A stretch of 64,000 bases of DNA, taken from Microbacterium pygmaeum. GTDB taxonomy: Bacteria > Actinomycetota > Actinomycetes > Actinomycetales > Microbacteriaceae. The stretch lies in the NCBI RefSeq assembly GCF_900100885.1, contig NZ_LT629692.1:1860001-1924000 (forward strand), written 5' to 3'. Under the pieces are notes generated by a model. It was given only the letters and a program-made list of their open reading frames with translations. It was not told where the DNA came from and searched no databases. Numbering within the stretch: position 1 is the stretch's first letter; every line of letters begins with the position of its first letter. The translations under genes were made by a program, and so were the position numbers. Below are positions 32,719 through 41,809 of this stretch, in pieces.

Positions 32719-33779
32719 GCGGTCCCTCTCTGCGGGTCGGCATCGTCTGCAATGCCGATACGGCGCAGCTGTACCTCAGTGGCCCTGACCTCGAGCGCCT
32801 TCGGGACTTCGCCGACGTCGACATCCTGGAAATGAATGTGCCGGGGGACACGTGGGGCAGACCGCAGCACGTGCCCGAGCTCGAGCAGGCGCTCGTCGAT
32901 TTCGCCCGGAACCGCGATGTGCTGGTCGTCTGCCACGGGTCTGCGTTCGTGAGCGCCGCAGTCATCGACGCAGCCCCCGACCTGCGCATCATCGGCGAAC
33001 TCGAAGGCGACAGGTTCGGTCACCGCATCGACATGGCGGCCGCGCGCGCCGCCGGCATCACCGTGGTCGACACCACGCACTCCTCGTCGTGGCCGGTCTC
33101 GGAGTGGGCACTCGCCCTCATCCTGGTCGGCCTTCGTCAGCACGGCCGGTTCCGCGACATCATCGCCGGCGCGCAGATGAGCCACGACGACTACCGCACC
33201 GAGCCGCCCGCGCGCGAACTGACCGGTCGCACCGTCGGAATGATCGGGTTCGGGCGGATCGCGTGGCGGCTGCGGGAGCTGCTCGAGCCGTTCCACGTGC
33301 GGGTGCTGGCCTATGACCCGTTCACCCCGCGAGAGCTGGCCGATGCCCTTCATGTCGACTTCGCGCCGCTGGAGCGGGTGATGGCTTGCGAGGTCGTCGT
33401 CTGCCTCGCGCCCGCGACACCGACCACGACCGGGATGATCGGCGCGCGCGAGCTGGATCTCCTGCCCCGCGATGCCGTATTCGTCAACGTCTCGCGCGGT
33501 GTCGTCGTCGACCGGCCGGCGCTCGAAGCCAAGGCCGCGCGCGGAGATGCGTGGTTCGCCCTGGACGCGCACGACCCGGAGCCGGTCGCCGTCGACACGC
33601 CCCTCCGAGGCATGCGCAACGTCTTCCTCTCGCCGCACGTCGGCGGGATGACCTGGGAAGCGCAGCCGCGCTTCTTCACGCTCATGGTGGACGAGCTCGA
33701 ACGGTACGTCGACGGTGCCGAGCCGCGTGCGCAACTCACCGATCGGGCGCTGCAGGGGCGGGGGAGCGGCCTCGCATGA
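32715..33779 (+). CDS. D-isomer-specific 2-hydroxyacid dehydrogenase
   Basis: A 354-residue NAD-dependent dehydrogenase. The NAD-binding domain carries ELTGRTVGMIGFGRIAWRLRELL (about 166-188), followed by ATPTTTGMIGARELDLLPRDAVFVNVSRGVVVD with the conserved substrate Arg, and FLSPHVGGMT with the catalytic His. The N-terminal 40 residues are longer than in lactate-type enzymes. It would reduce or oxidise a 2-keto/2-hydroxy acid from the pathway. ATGA overlap with the gene before. Confidence 0.87.
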   Translation: MSGPSLRVGIVCNADTAQLYLSGPDLERLRDFADVDILEMNVPGDTWGRPQHVPELEQALVDFARNRDVLVVCHGSAFVSAAVIDAAPDLRIIGELEGDRFGHRIDMAAARAAGITVVDTTHSSSWPVSEWALALILVGLRQHGRFRDIIAGAQMSHDDYRTEPPARELTGRTVGMIGFGRIAWRLRELLEPFHVRVLAYDPFTPRELADALHVDFAPLERVMACEVVVCLAPATPTTTGMIGARELDLLPRDAVFVNVSRGVVVDRPALEAKAARGDAWFALDAHDPEPVAVDTPLRGMRNVFLSPHVGGMTWEAQPRFFTLMVDELERYVDGAEPRAQLTDRALQGRGSGLA

Positions 33780-34642
33780 TCGTTGACACGCACTGCCACG
33801 CCTGGCGGCGGTGGCCCTATGACACGTCCGTCCCCGATCCGCAGACGCGGGGGAGTGTCGACAGTCTGCTGTACGAGATGGACCGCAACGGCGTCGACCA
33901 CGCGGCGATCGTCTGCGCCCGGATCGGCGGCGGGCAGGGAGGCGACGGGTTCGCCAACGCCGACAACAACGACGACGTGGTCGCGGCGGCGACGCTCCAC
34001 CCCGACCGGCTCACCGCATGGGTGGACGTGGACTGCGTGTGGCGAGAAGACCACCATGCTCCCGGCGCCGCTGCGCGGCTGCGCGCCGAGCTCGAGCGCA
34101 CCGGCGCCCGGGGCTTCACGCACTATGTCGATGCGCAGAACGATGGGTGGCTGCGCACCGCAGAGGCCGACGAGTTCTTCGCGGTCGCCGAGCAGCGCGG
34201 CGTGATCGCCTCGCTCGCGCTCGGGCCCGCGTGGTTCTCAGATCTCCACGACGTCGCCGCATCGCACCCGTCGCTGCAGATCCTGCTGCACCACATGGGC
34301 CATCCGGGCCAGGGGGATCGACGCGCTGCCGACGTGGACGCGCTCCTCGCGCTGGCCGCGTGTCCGTCGATCGGGGTCAAGGTCTCGGGGTTCAACTACA
34401 ACTCGCTCGGCCGTGCCGAGTACCCATACGACGACGCTCAGGCGCTCTTCCGGCAGATCGTGAAGGCGTTCGGACCGGATCGGCTCACCTGGGGATCGGA
34501 CTTCCCGGCATCCCGCGACGACCTCACCTACCGCCAGAGCATCGACGTCGTGCGCGTGCACGGCGCCGACCTCGGCGAAGCCGCCCTGGCCGCGATCCTG
34601 GGCGGAACCGCCGAACGGATGCTCGCGGCATCCCGCGTCTGA
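33776..34642 (+). CDS. Amidohydrolase_2 family protein, probable sugar lactonase
   Basis: A 288-residue TIM-barrel metallohydrolase. The N-terminal VDTHCHAW carries the HxH motif (H6, H8), a middle ILLHHMGHPG has the third His pair, and a late RLTWGSDFP provides the conserved Asp. Members of this group open sugar lactones such as fuconolactone or rhamnonolactone, or decarboxylate aromatic acids. Between an oxidoreductase and two dehydratases, the lactonase function is the most likely. It overlaps the previous gene by four bases. Confidence 0.83.
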   Translation: MIVDTHCHAWRRWPYDTSVPDPQTRGSVDSLLYEMDRNGVDHAAIVCARIGGGQGGDGFANADNNDDVVAAATLHPDRLTAWVDVDCVWREDHHAPGAAARLRAELERTGARGFTHYVDAQNDGWLRTAEADEFFAVAEQRGVIASLALGPAWFSDLHDVAASHPSLQILLHHMGHPGQGDRRAADVDALLALAACPSIGVKVSGFNYNSLGRAEYPYDDAQALFRQIVKAFGPDRLTWGSDFPASRDDLTYRQSIDVVRVHGADLGEAALAAILGGTAERMLAASRV

Positions 34643-34723
34643 TCAATACGAACCACCCGCCACCGGCCCACGACCACCAGACCACAAGACCACCGCACGA
34701 CCGCCAAACGAAGGACGAACTCC

Positions 34724-35020
34724 ATGCCCTCCACCCTCATCGCCCGCTACTACGTTCAGCCGGGCAAGACCGACATCGTCGAGCAGGCGCTCGGCCGGAT
34801 GGCCCAGGCCGTCGCCGCCGACGAACCCGCCTGCCTCCTTTACAACGCCAACGTCTCGGTCGACGACCCGAACATCTACTGCCTGTACGAGGTGTACGAG
34901 GACGAGGATGCACTCGTCGCGCATCGCGAGACGGCTCATTTCAAGGAGATCATCGAGGGGATCGTCGTGCCCGTGCTCGAGAAGCGGGAGCGCGAGGTCT
35001 ACCGCCGGATCCTCGGATGA
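34724..35020 (+). CDS. ABM-domain protein (YgiN/quinol monooxygenase-like)
   Basis: A 98-residue dimeric ferredoxin-like fold protein of the antibiotic biosynthesis monooxygenase family: STLIARYYVQPGKTDIVEQAL, then CLLYNANVSVDDPNIYCLYEVYEDEDALVAHRETAHF, the pattern with the conserved Glu-x-Tyr and His. Members carry out cofactor-free oxygenation or isomerisation; some are mutarotase-like. The 81 bases before it lack a gene and have an unusual CCACC-rich composition. It overlaps the next gene by four bases. Confidence 0.85.
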   Translation: MPSTLIARYYVQPGKTDIVEQALGRMAQAVAADEPACLLYNANVSVDDPNIYCLYEVYEDEDALVAHRETAHFKEIIEGIVVPVLEKREREVYRRILG

Positions 35021-36051
35021 GGCTTCTGCAATACGCCACCACGACTGATCAGGGTCCACGGCGTCATCTGGGCGCCCTCGTCGAAGGAACAGTGGATGAC
35101 GGCACGATCATCGATCTCTCGGCCGCCGGCCGGGCAGCACTCGCTCACGAGGGCCTCTCAGCAGCCGGCATCCGTGATCTGTGGCCGCACCTCGCGCCGG
35201 TCACGATGCTCGCCTTCGTTCAGGGTGGCCGGCGCACGCGGGATGCCGCTGACCGCGCGCTGGAATGGATCGCCGAGTCGGGCGCCGACCGGGACGGCTT
35301 CGGGCAGGCGATCCGTCACGACACCGCCGGCATCACGGTGCTCCCGTCCATCACCGATCCGCCGATGCTGCGGGACTTCATGGCCTTCGAGAAGCATCTG
35401 AAGAACGTCTTCCCGCGGCTGGGGAGAGAGATCCCCGACGAGTGGTATCGGCGCCCCGTCTACTACAAGGGCAACACCGCCAGTATCGGCGCCCACGGGC
35501 AGGACGTCGCGTTCCCCGTGTACGCGGACCAGCTCGACCTCGAGTTCGAGTTCGCCGCGATCCTCGGTCGCGACGGCACCGACATCGCCGAATCCGACGC
35601 CCTCGACCACATCTTCGGGTACACCGTGTACGACGATTTCTCTGCGCGCGCGGTCCAGGCGCTCGAGATGACCGTCGGACTCGGCCCTGCGAAGGGGAAG
35701 GACTTCCACGGCGCCCACGTGCTCGGGCCTGTGGTCGTGACCGCCGACGAGATCTCCGACCCCTATGCGCTCAGCATGACGGGCATCGTCGACGGCGAGA
35801 CCTGGACGGTCGGGTCGTCGGCGGACATGCACTGGCGATTCGAGCAGATGATCAACTACGCGTCGACGGATGAACCGCTGCGCGCGGGAGAAGTGTTCGG
35901 GTCGGGCACCGTGGGCGACGGTTCGGGCGCGGAGCAGGACCGGTGGCTCGACCCCGGCGCGCTGGTCGAATTGACGGTCGAGGGGATCGGCACCCTTCGC
36001 AATCGCGTCGTCGCGAGAGCGGACGCTCCGCACCGAGAGGACTATCTATGA
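35017..36051 (+). CDS. Fumarylacetoacetate hydrolase family protein
   Basis: A 344-residue FAH-fold enzyme. An N-terminal domain of about 95 residues precedes the FAH core: FMAFEKHLKNVF, PVYYKGNTASIGAHGQDVAFP, then QLDLEFEFAAILG with the metal-binding E-x-E, and GYTVYDDFSARAVQ and GPAKGKDFHGAHVLGP. In several bacteria such enzymes end sugar-acid degradation by splitting 2,4-diketo-3-deoxy acids (for example into pyruvate and lactate). That role suits this cluster, but is inferred. It overlaps both neighbours. Confidence 0.87.
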   Translation: MRLLQYATTTDQGPRRHLGALVEGTVDDGTIIDLSAAGRAALAHEGLSAAGIRDLWPHLAPVTMLAFVQGGRRTRDAADRALEWIAESGADRDGFGQAIRHDTAGITVLPSITDPPMLRDFMAFEKHLKNVFPRLGREIPDEWYRRPVYYKGNTASIGAHGQDVAFPVYADQLDLEFEFAAILGRDGTDIAESDALDHIFGYTVYDDFSARAVQALEMTVGLGPAKGKDFHGAHVLGPVVVTADEISDPYALSMTGIVDGETWTVGSSADMHWRFEQMINYASTDEPLRAGEVFGSGTVGDGSGAEQDRWLDPGALVELTVEGIGTLRNRVVARADAPHREDYL

Positions 36052-37472
36052 CGCTCCACGACAGGCTGTTCATCGCGGGGACGTGGCGCGCGTCGTCGCG
36101 CACGGCGTCTGTCCACGATCCCAGCGACGGGTCGGTGCTTGCGAACGTCGCGATCGCGGACGATCAGGACCTGGATGACGCGGTGAATGCGGCGGCGACG
36201 TCGTTCCCTGCGTTCGCGGCGACCCCTGCGCGCGAGCGCGCCGAGATGCTGCGACGGGCGTTCGAGATCATGTCGAGCGAGATCGATGCGATCGCCACCA
36301 TCGTCTCGCAGGAGAACGGCAAAGTGCTGGCCGACGCCATCGGCGAAGTCACGTACGCGGCCGAGTTCCTGCGGTGGTTCTCGGAAGAGGCGGTACGGGT
36401 GTCGGGCGACTTCCGCGCGTCGCCGTCGGGTGACAAGACCATCATCGTGACGCACGATCCCGTGGGTCCCTCGCTGCTGATCACGCCGTGGAACTTTCCG
36501 GCGGCCATGGTCACGCGCAAGATCGGGCCGGCGCTGGCCGCGGGGTGCACGGTGGTCCTCAAACCCGCCCTCGAGACACCGCTCACCGCGCTCGCGATCG
36601 CGGACGTCTTCGACCGCGCGGGTGTTCCCCCGGGGGTGATCAACGTCGTCATCGCCAGCCCGGCGGGTCCGGCGGTGAGCCGCATGCTGGCCGACTCTCG
36701 CATCCGCAATCTGTCGTTCACCGGGTCTACCGAAGTCGGCAAACTCCTCATCCGGCAGTCTGCCGAGCACGTCCTGCGCACCTCGATGGAACTCGGCGGC
36801 AACGCCCCGTTCCTGGTGCTGGAAGACGCCGACCTCGACGAGGCCGTACGAGCAGCGATGGTCGCGAAGCTCCGCAACGGCGGAGCGGCGTGCACTGCGG
36901 CCAACCGGTTCTACATCGCACGCCCGATCGCGGCGGAGTTCGCCCGGCGCCTCGCCGATGCGATGACCGCTCTGCGAACCGGGCCTGGGCTCGGCGAGGG
37001 GGTTCAGCTCGGCGCCAGCGTCTCGGTCGGGGAGCGCGACAAGATCGCGCGCCTCGTCGACGGTGCGGTCGCCGACGGCGGGGTCACCCTCACCGGCGGC
37101 GTGGTGCCCGACGGTCTCGGAGCGTTCTACCCGCCGACTGTCCTGACCGTCGACGCGGACAACCCAATCCTCGACGTCGAGATCTTCGGCCCCGTCGCGC
37201 CCGTGGTCGCGGTCGATTCGGACGATGAGGCCATTCGTCTCGCGAATGCGTCGGCGTACGGGCTGATCTCCTACGTCTTCGGCGGCGATCTGCGCCGAAC
37301 ACTTGCCGTCGCGAAACGGCTCGAGGCAGGCATGGTCGCGGTCAATCGCGGCGTCATCTCAGACCCGGCCGCGCCGTTCGGCGGCGTCAAGGAAAGCGGC
37401 GTCGGCCGGGAAGGCGGCTTCGCCGGCATCCACGAGTTCCTCGAGTCGAAGTACATCGGAGTGGAGCTGTGA
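36048..37472 (+). CDS. Aldehyde dehydrogenase (GabD-like)
   Basis: A 474-residue NAD(P)-dependent aldehyde dehydrogenase. Catalytic residues: E248 (MELGGNAP) and C282 (GGAACTAANRF). The cofactor-binding parts are LLITPWNFPAAMVTRKIGPALAAG and SFTGSTEVGK. The overall pattern is closest to succinate-semialdehyde dehydrogenases. It is the last gene of the operon and would oxidise a short aldehyde set free by the preceding C-C cleavage, such as lactaldehyde or a semialdehyde. It overlaps the FAH gene by four bases. Confidence 0.9.
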   Translation: MTLHDRLFIAGTWRASSRTASVHDPSDGSVLANVAIADDQDLDDAVNAAATSFPAFAATPARERAEMLRRAFEIMSSEIDAIATIVSQENGKVLADAIGEVTYAAEFLRWFSEEAVRVSGDFRASPSGDKTIIVTHDPVGPSLLITPWNFPAAMVTRKIGPALAAGCTVVLKPALETPLTALAIADVFDRAGVPPGVINVVIASPAGPAVSRMLADSRIRNLSFTGSTEVGKLLIRQSAEHVLRTSMELGGNAPFLVLEDADLDEAVRAAMVAKLRNGGAACTAANRFYIARPIAAEFARRLADAMTALRTGPGLGEGVQLGASVSVGERDKIARLVDGAVADGGVTLTGGVVPDGLGAFYPPTVLTVDADNPILDVEIFGPVAPVVAVDSDDEAIRLANASAYGLISYVFGGDLRRTLAVAKRLEAGMVAVNRGVISDPAAPFGGVKESGVGREGGFAGIHEFLESKYIGVEL

Positions 37473-37482
37473 TGGTGGGCAA

Positions 37483-37494
37483 TGAAACGTTGTC
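37483..37494. promoter_or_regulatory. Weak LacI-type half-site (site C)
   Basis: TGAAACGTTGTC: the left half and centre match, the right half does not (9 of 12). It lies upstream of the transporter promoter and might be an auxiliary site. Confidence 0.35.
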
Positions 37495-37544
37495 CCCGTC
37501 GGCAAGGGTGTTGTCCTCAAAGCGTCCTTCCCGTGCGATATTCC

Positions 37545-37573
37545 TTGACATCACCCGGCGCCGGTGGGAGAGT
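37545..37573 (+). promoter_or_regulatory. Promoter of the sugar ABC transporter operon
   Basis: A consensus -35 box TTGACA (37545-37550) with a weak -10 candidate GAGAGT (37568-37573) 17 bases downstream. LacI-type site D lies just downstream of the expected start. Confidence 0.5.
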
Positions 37574-37583
37574 GAGGGCGATC

Positions 37584-37595
37584 TGAAACGTATCA
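37584..37595. promoter_or_regulatory. LacI-type operator (site D)
   Basis: TGAAACGTATCA, 11 of 12 matches to TGAAACGTTTCA and flanked by C and G that extend the dyad. It controls the transporter genes by position. Confidence 0.75.
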
Positions 37596-37665
37596 GACTG
37601 GAGCCGACAACATCGTCGATCCTCCGCAGGTTGAATGGGCAGCCGAAGTGAAAAGGAGTGACAGA

Positions 37666-38973
37666 GTGGTCACGAACAGCAGGATCATCAGGGGCACCGC
37701 CCTCCTTACGGTCGGCACCTTCGCCGCCATCGGCCTCACCGCCTGCGGTGGCGGCGGCGGGGGCGGCGAGAGTACTGACAAGACCATCACCATCGGCATG
37801 AATTCCGGTCTGGTGCCGACGTTCGAGGGGTACGCCGAGGCGTTCGAAGCAGAAAACCCCGACTGGACGGTCGAGGTCAGTGCGGTTCCCGACGCCCAGC
37901 CCGACTATATCCAGCAGCTCGTCACGCAGGGACTGTCGGCCACCACGCCCGACATCATCTTCAATTACGACACGCTGAACCAGACGTTGGCCGGCAACAA
38001 ACTGCTCTTCGACATGAAGCCCTGGCTCGACGAGGGTAAGGGCGGACTGACCACCGACGGCTTTCTGGAGAACTTCCTCGACCAGTACCGTGTGGGCGAC
38101 ACCATCACGGGGATGCCCGTGAGCGCCGACTCGGGGATGCTCTTCTACAACGCCGATATCTTCGCCCAGTACGGCATCACTGACCTCCCCACGGCCGAGT
38201 GGACGATGGAAGATGTGTACCGCGTCGCAGCCGAGATCACCGATGCGTCGGGTGGGGCGGTCTACGGCCTCGGCACGCCGATCGGTGACAGCACCGCGTA
38301 CTTCACGTTCTATCCGGTGGTGAAGGCCTTCGGCAGCAACATCTACGACCCCGAGACCAAGAAGTTCATCTTCGCCAACGACCAGGGCTTGGAGGCGTGG
38401 ACCACGCTGCTGGCCCCTTACACCGAAGGGTTCGGCAGTCCGTACTCTGCGGCAGCCGACGGCCTGAACCTGTTCATCGGCGGCCAGACCGCGATGACGG
38501 TTGGCGCAAGGCCGAACGTCGCGAACTACCGCGACGGCATGCCGGATGTTGATTGGAACGTGCAGGAGATGCCGAAGGTCGACGGCAACTCAACCACCGG
38601 CGGGGGCTCGTACTCGCTGTCGATCAGCGAGAAGTCGACGAACAAAGAGGGCGCCTGGGAGTTCCTCAGCTGGTTCTACGCGACCGACGGCGGTATGAAG
38701 GCCGCAGAGCCCAACGGCGTCGTCCCAGCTACGAAGGACGGCCTGGAGAACGGCACGTGGAAGGACGACAGCAACCCCGTGCCTTCGAACCTGATCCCGG
38801 TCACCGAGTACGCCGTGGAGAACGCCATCCTCCCTGATGCAATCCCCGACGACGTCCAGCCCAAGGTCGCCCCTGCGCTGACCAAGGCCCTCGAGCAGGT
38901 GATCCTCGAAGGTCAGTCGGTGAAGGACGCCTACACCGCCGCACAGGACGAGCTGAACGGACTGCTCGGATAG
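37666..38973 (+). CDS. Sugar ABC transporter substrate-binding lipoprotein
   Basis: A 435-residue extracellular solute-binding protein (family 1). The signal peptide ends with the lipobox LTAC, placing the lipid-modified Cys at residue 27, followed by a Gly-rich linker. Later FIGGQTAMTVG and the C-terminal ALTKALEQVILEG helix are typical. I chose the GTG at 37666 because AAAGGAGT lies about eight bases upstream; the frame also has a GTG at 37648. It captures the sugar that feeds the catabolic operon. No ATPase is encoded with it. Confidence 0.88.
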   Translation: MVTNSRIIRGTALLTVGTFAAIGLTACGGGGGGGESTDKTITIGMNSGLVPTFEGYAEAFEAENPDWTVEVSAVPDAQPDYIQQLVTQGLSATTPDIIFNYDTLNQTLAGNKLLFDMKPWLDEGKGGLTTDGFLENFLDQYRVGDTITGMPVSADSGMLFYNADIFAQYGITDLPTAEWTMEDVYRVAAEITDASGGAVYGLGTPIGDSTAYFTFYPVVKAFGSNIYDPETKKFIFANDQGLEAWTTLLAPYTEGFGSPYSAAADGLNLFIGGQTAMTVGARPNVANYRDGMPDVDWNVQEMPKVDGNSTTGGGSYSLSISEKSTNKEGAWEFLSWFYATDGGMKAAEPNGVVPATKDGLENGTWKDDSNPVPSNLIPVTEYAVENAILPDAIPDDVQPKVAPALTKALEQVILEGQSVKDAYTAAQDELNGLLG

Positions 38974-39944
38974 TGAGCCTGCTCTCTGGTTCGCAGAGGG
39001 GGGTCGACCAGTCCGATCCCCCCTCCACGACGACGACCGTGGTGCTCGGGAACCGCCGCTCCAAGCCGGGGCGGCGGTATTCCCGCTACGACGCCGTCGC
39101 CGCCTGGACGCTGCTGGCTCCCGCCCTGGTGCTCTTCACGATCTTCATCGTGGTCCCGACGATCGCGGCGCTGGCACTCAGCCTGTTCGAGTGGCACTTC
39201 TTCGACACCCCGCAGTGGGTCGGACTGGAGAACTTCGCCCGGCTGGTCGGCGACCCGGATACGTGGAGCTCGCTGGGCGTCACCTTCGAATTCGTGATCC
39301 TCGGGGTGATCCCGACCATCCTGATCGGATTCATGATCGCCGTGCTGGTGAATGTGAGCCTGCCCGGCGTGGGCGCGTTGCGGGTGCTGTTCTTCGTTCC
39401 CGTCGTCGTGTCGGTGGCCGTCTCGGGCGTCATCTGGGCGTTCCTGTACGACCCGCGTGCCGGTCCGATCGGTGCCCTGTTCCGGGTCTTCGGCTGGACG
39501 ATGCCCGACCTGCTGAACAGCCAGCTGTGGGCGACTCCCTCCCTGGTAGTGATGATGATCTGGGGCGGTCTGCCGATCGTGGTGATCCTCTACCTGGCTG
39601 GTCTCCAGCGCATTCCACCGGACATCTACGCCGCGGCTGCGCTCGACGGTGCCGGCCCGTGGCGGACGCTGTGGTCCATCACGTGGCCCAACGTCGCCTC
39701 GACCACGCTCGTGGTCGTCGTGCTGCAGATCATCGGTTTTGTCTCGGGCTCGCTCGACCTGGCCCTCATCATGACCAACGGCGGCCCGCTCGGCGCGACG
39801 CGTGCGCTGGGCCTGTACGCCTACCAGCAGGCGTTCGCATTCCAGGACGTCGGGTACGCCACGGCGCTCTCGGTGCTCCAGCTCGTGGTCATCGTCGGAA
39901 TCGTCTCGATCGGCCAGTTCGTGATCAGGAGGATGAACCGGTGA
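38973..39944 (+). CDS. Sugar ABC transporter permease (MalF-like)
   Basis: A 323-residue inner-membrane permease with an N-terminal cytoplasmic segment of about 45 residues and six transmembrane helices. The EAA loop for the ATPase is seen in LQRIPPDIYAAAALDGAGPWRTLWSITWPN. The GTG start overlaps the binding-protein stop (TAGTG). It pairs with the next gene. Confidence 0.88.
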   Translation: MSLLSGSQRGVDQSDPPSTTTTVVLGNRRSKPGRRYSRYDAVAAWTLLAPALVLFTIFIVVPTIAALALSLFEWHFFDTPQWVGLENFARLVGDPDTWSSLGVTFEFVILGVIPTILIGFMIAVLVNVSLPGVGALRVLFFVPVVVSVAVSGVIWAFLYDPRAGPIGALFRVFGWTMPDLLNSQLWATPSLVVMMIWGGLPIVVILYLAGLQRIPPDIYAAAALDGAGPWRTLWSITWPNVASTTLVVVVLQIIGFVSGSLDLALIMTNGGPLGATRALGLYAYQQAFAFQDVGYATALSVLQLVVIVGIVSIGQFVIRRMNR

Positions 39945-40765
39945 AGCTCGGAAAGCTCCGGATCGGCAGATACACCGCCATCACACTCTGCGGCCTGGCG
40001 GTCGCCTTCCCGCTGTTCTATCTGCTGTCGGGCTCGCTGATGACCTACAGCGAGATCATCTCGTACCCGCCGACCTTCGTGCCGAGCGATCCTCAGTGGG
40101 CGAACTTTGCCGCGGCGCTGGACTACATCCGTCCTCGCACGATCCTCAACACGTTCATCTTCGTGATCGGTGTGCTCCTGCTTCAGCTGGCGGTGTGCCT
40201 CCCCGCCGGGTTCGCGCTGGCGAAGATCCGGTTCCGCGGCGCGAGCGCGCTCCTGGTCTTCTTCGTGCTGCCTATCTTCGTACCGACGAATCTGATCCTC
40301 ATTCCGACCTACATCGTCACCTTCCAGCTCGGCCTGATCGGCTCGTTCCTCGGGATGATCCTGCCGATAGCAGGGCAGGCCTCGGTCGGTGTGCTGCTGT
40401 TCCGGCAGTTCTTCGCGGGGCTGCCCGACGGTCTGATGGATGCTGCCCGCCTCGATGGCGCGGGATGGTTCCAGACCTTCTTCCGGGTGGCGCTGCCGCT
40501 TTCGCGGCCCATCATCGCGGCGTACTCGGTCGTTACGTTCCTGACGGCGTGGAACATGTACATCTGGCCACTGCTGGCGGGGCCGGGCCCTGACACCCGG
40601 GTGCTGACGGTCGCCATCGCTCCGCTCGCCCAGTCGCAGTACTCCAACATCTCGCCCTCCATCGGGTTCGCGGCGGCAGTCGTGGCGATGGTGCCGGTGC
40701 TCGTGGTGTTCATCGCCTTCCAGAAGTGGTTCACCAAAGGCGTGATCGGCACGGGGCTCGAATGA
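39941..40765 (+). CDS. Sugar ABC transporter permease (MalG-like)
   Basis: A 274-residue permease with six transmembrane helices. The EAA loop reads FFAGLPDGLMDAARLDGAGWFQTFFRVALPLSRP. The GTG start at 39941 overlaps the stop of the MalF-like gene, with AGGAGG upstream. No ATP-binding subunit follows, so the importer probably shares a general ATPase of the MsiK type encoded elsewhere. Confidence 0.88.
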   Translation: MKLGKLRIGRYTAITLCGLAVAFPLFYLLSGSLMTYSEIISYPPTFVPSDPQWANFAAALDYIRPRTILNTFIFVIGVLLLQLAVCLPAGFALAKIRFRGASALLVFFVLPIFVPTNLILIPTYIVTFQLGLIGSFLGMILPIAGQASVGVLLFRQFFAGLPDGLMDAARLDGAGWFQTFFRVALPLSRPIIAAYSVVTFLTAWNMYIWPLLAGPGPDTRVLTVAIAPLAQSQYSNISPSIGFAAAVVAMVPVLVVFIAFQKWFTKGVIGTGLE

Positions 40766-40798
40766 CAGCACTCCGGGCCGTGCAGCTCGGGCGGACGG

Positions 40799-41809
40799 TC
40801 AGCGGATGGTGGAGCTGCGGCGCACGATCAGCCGCGGCGGCAGGAGCACCTGGCGGTGGACGTGGTCGGCGCCCTGTTCTGCCTCCTCGATCAGCAGCCG
40901 CACCGATTCGTGGGCGAGCGTCTCGAGGGGCTGGCGGATCGATGTGAGCGGCACGATGGCTGACGCGGCGTAATCGATGTCGTCGTATCCGACGATGGCG
41001 ATATCTCGCGGGATGTGTATGTCACCCGCGAGAATCAGTGCCTGCATCACGCCCAGCGCGACCAGGTCGTTCGCCGCGAAGATGGCGTCGGGCCGATCTT
41101 CGGGTGGCATCGCCACGATCGCCTCGCCTATGCGGCGACCTTCGATCATGGTGTGATCGTTCGTGTCGATGTGCCTCAAGTGCACGCCGGGAGCCTCTTC
41201 GACAGCACGCTGGGCGCCGCGCCACCGATCCTCGACCTGATGCAGCGGCCCTCCGACGAAAGCGATCCTGCGCCGGCCCGTCCCGATAAGGTGGCCGGTC
41301 GCGACCCGCCCTCCTGCCATGCCGTCCAGAGCCACGGAGCAGAACGTTCCTTCCGTGTCACGGACGTCGAAGAGCACGACGGGCATGCCCCTGCGACCGA
41401 GACGCCGGATGCGCTCCGTTGTTCCGTCGAGCGGCGCGATCAGCATCCCGCGGACCCGCTGCTCCTCAAAGAGGTCGATGTAGCGATCCTCGCGGCGGCT
41501 GAGCTGATCGCTACTGCCAACAATCACCGTATGGTCGAGCTCCTCGGCTGCTGTCTCGCAGGCATGTGCCAGTTCGCCGAAGAATGGATTTGCGACGTTG
41601 AGGACGATCATTCCGATCGTCGTGCCCCCGCCCATCTTGAGCTGGCGAGCGAGGTCGTTCCGGACGAAACCGATCTCATCCATCACCCTCTGCACGCGTT
41701 CCAACATCGCGGCCGACACTTCATTCGGCTTGTTCAGCACATTCGATACGGTGCCCACGGACACCTGCGCGCGAGCCGCAACTTCGCGAATGCCGACTGC
41801 CCGACTCAC
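40799..41809 (-). CDS. LacI family transcriptional regulator of the sugar-acid island
   Basis: A 336-residue LacI/PurR-type regulator. The N-terminal DNA-binding domain (GIREVAARAQVSVGTVSNVLNKP, about 5-28) has the hinge-helix region at LARQLKMG, followed by the periplasmic-binding-protein-like effector domain (TIGMIVLNVANPFFGELA and IVGYDDIDYAASAIVPLTSIRQP). It is convergent with the transporter genes. A matching site (TGAAACGTATTA) lies upstream of its own start, and four more lie at the island's promoters. The effector should be a sugar or a pathway intermediate. Confidence 0.9.
   Translation of the reverse strand: MSRAVGIREVAARAQVSVGTVSNVLNKPNEVSAAMLERVQRVMDEIGFVRNDLARQLKMGGGTTIGMIVLNVANPFFGELAHACETAAEELDHTVIVGSSDQLSRREDRYIDLFEEQRVRGMLIAPLDGTTERIRRLGRRGMPVVLFDVRDTEGTFCSVALDGMAGGRVATGHLIGTGRRRIAFVGGPLHQVEDRWRGAQRAVEEAPGVHLRHIDTNDHTMIEGRRIGEAIVAMPPEDRPDAIFAANDLVALGVMQALILAGDIHIPRDIAIVGYDDIDYAASAIVPLTSIRQPLETLAHESVRLLIEEAEQGADHVHRQVLLPPRLIVRRSSTIR

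Noticed and set aside
37469..37651. 60-codon frame between the aldehyde dehydrogenase and the binding protein
   Set aside because: The segment contains a consensus TTGACA promoter and the LacI-type site. The translation has no family pattern, so it is a regulatory region.
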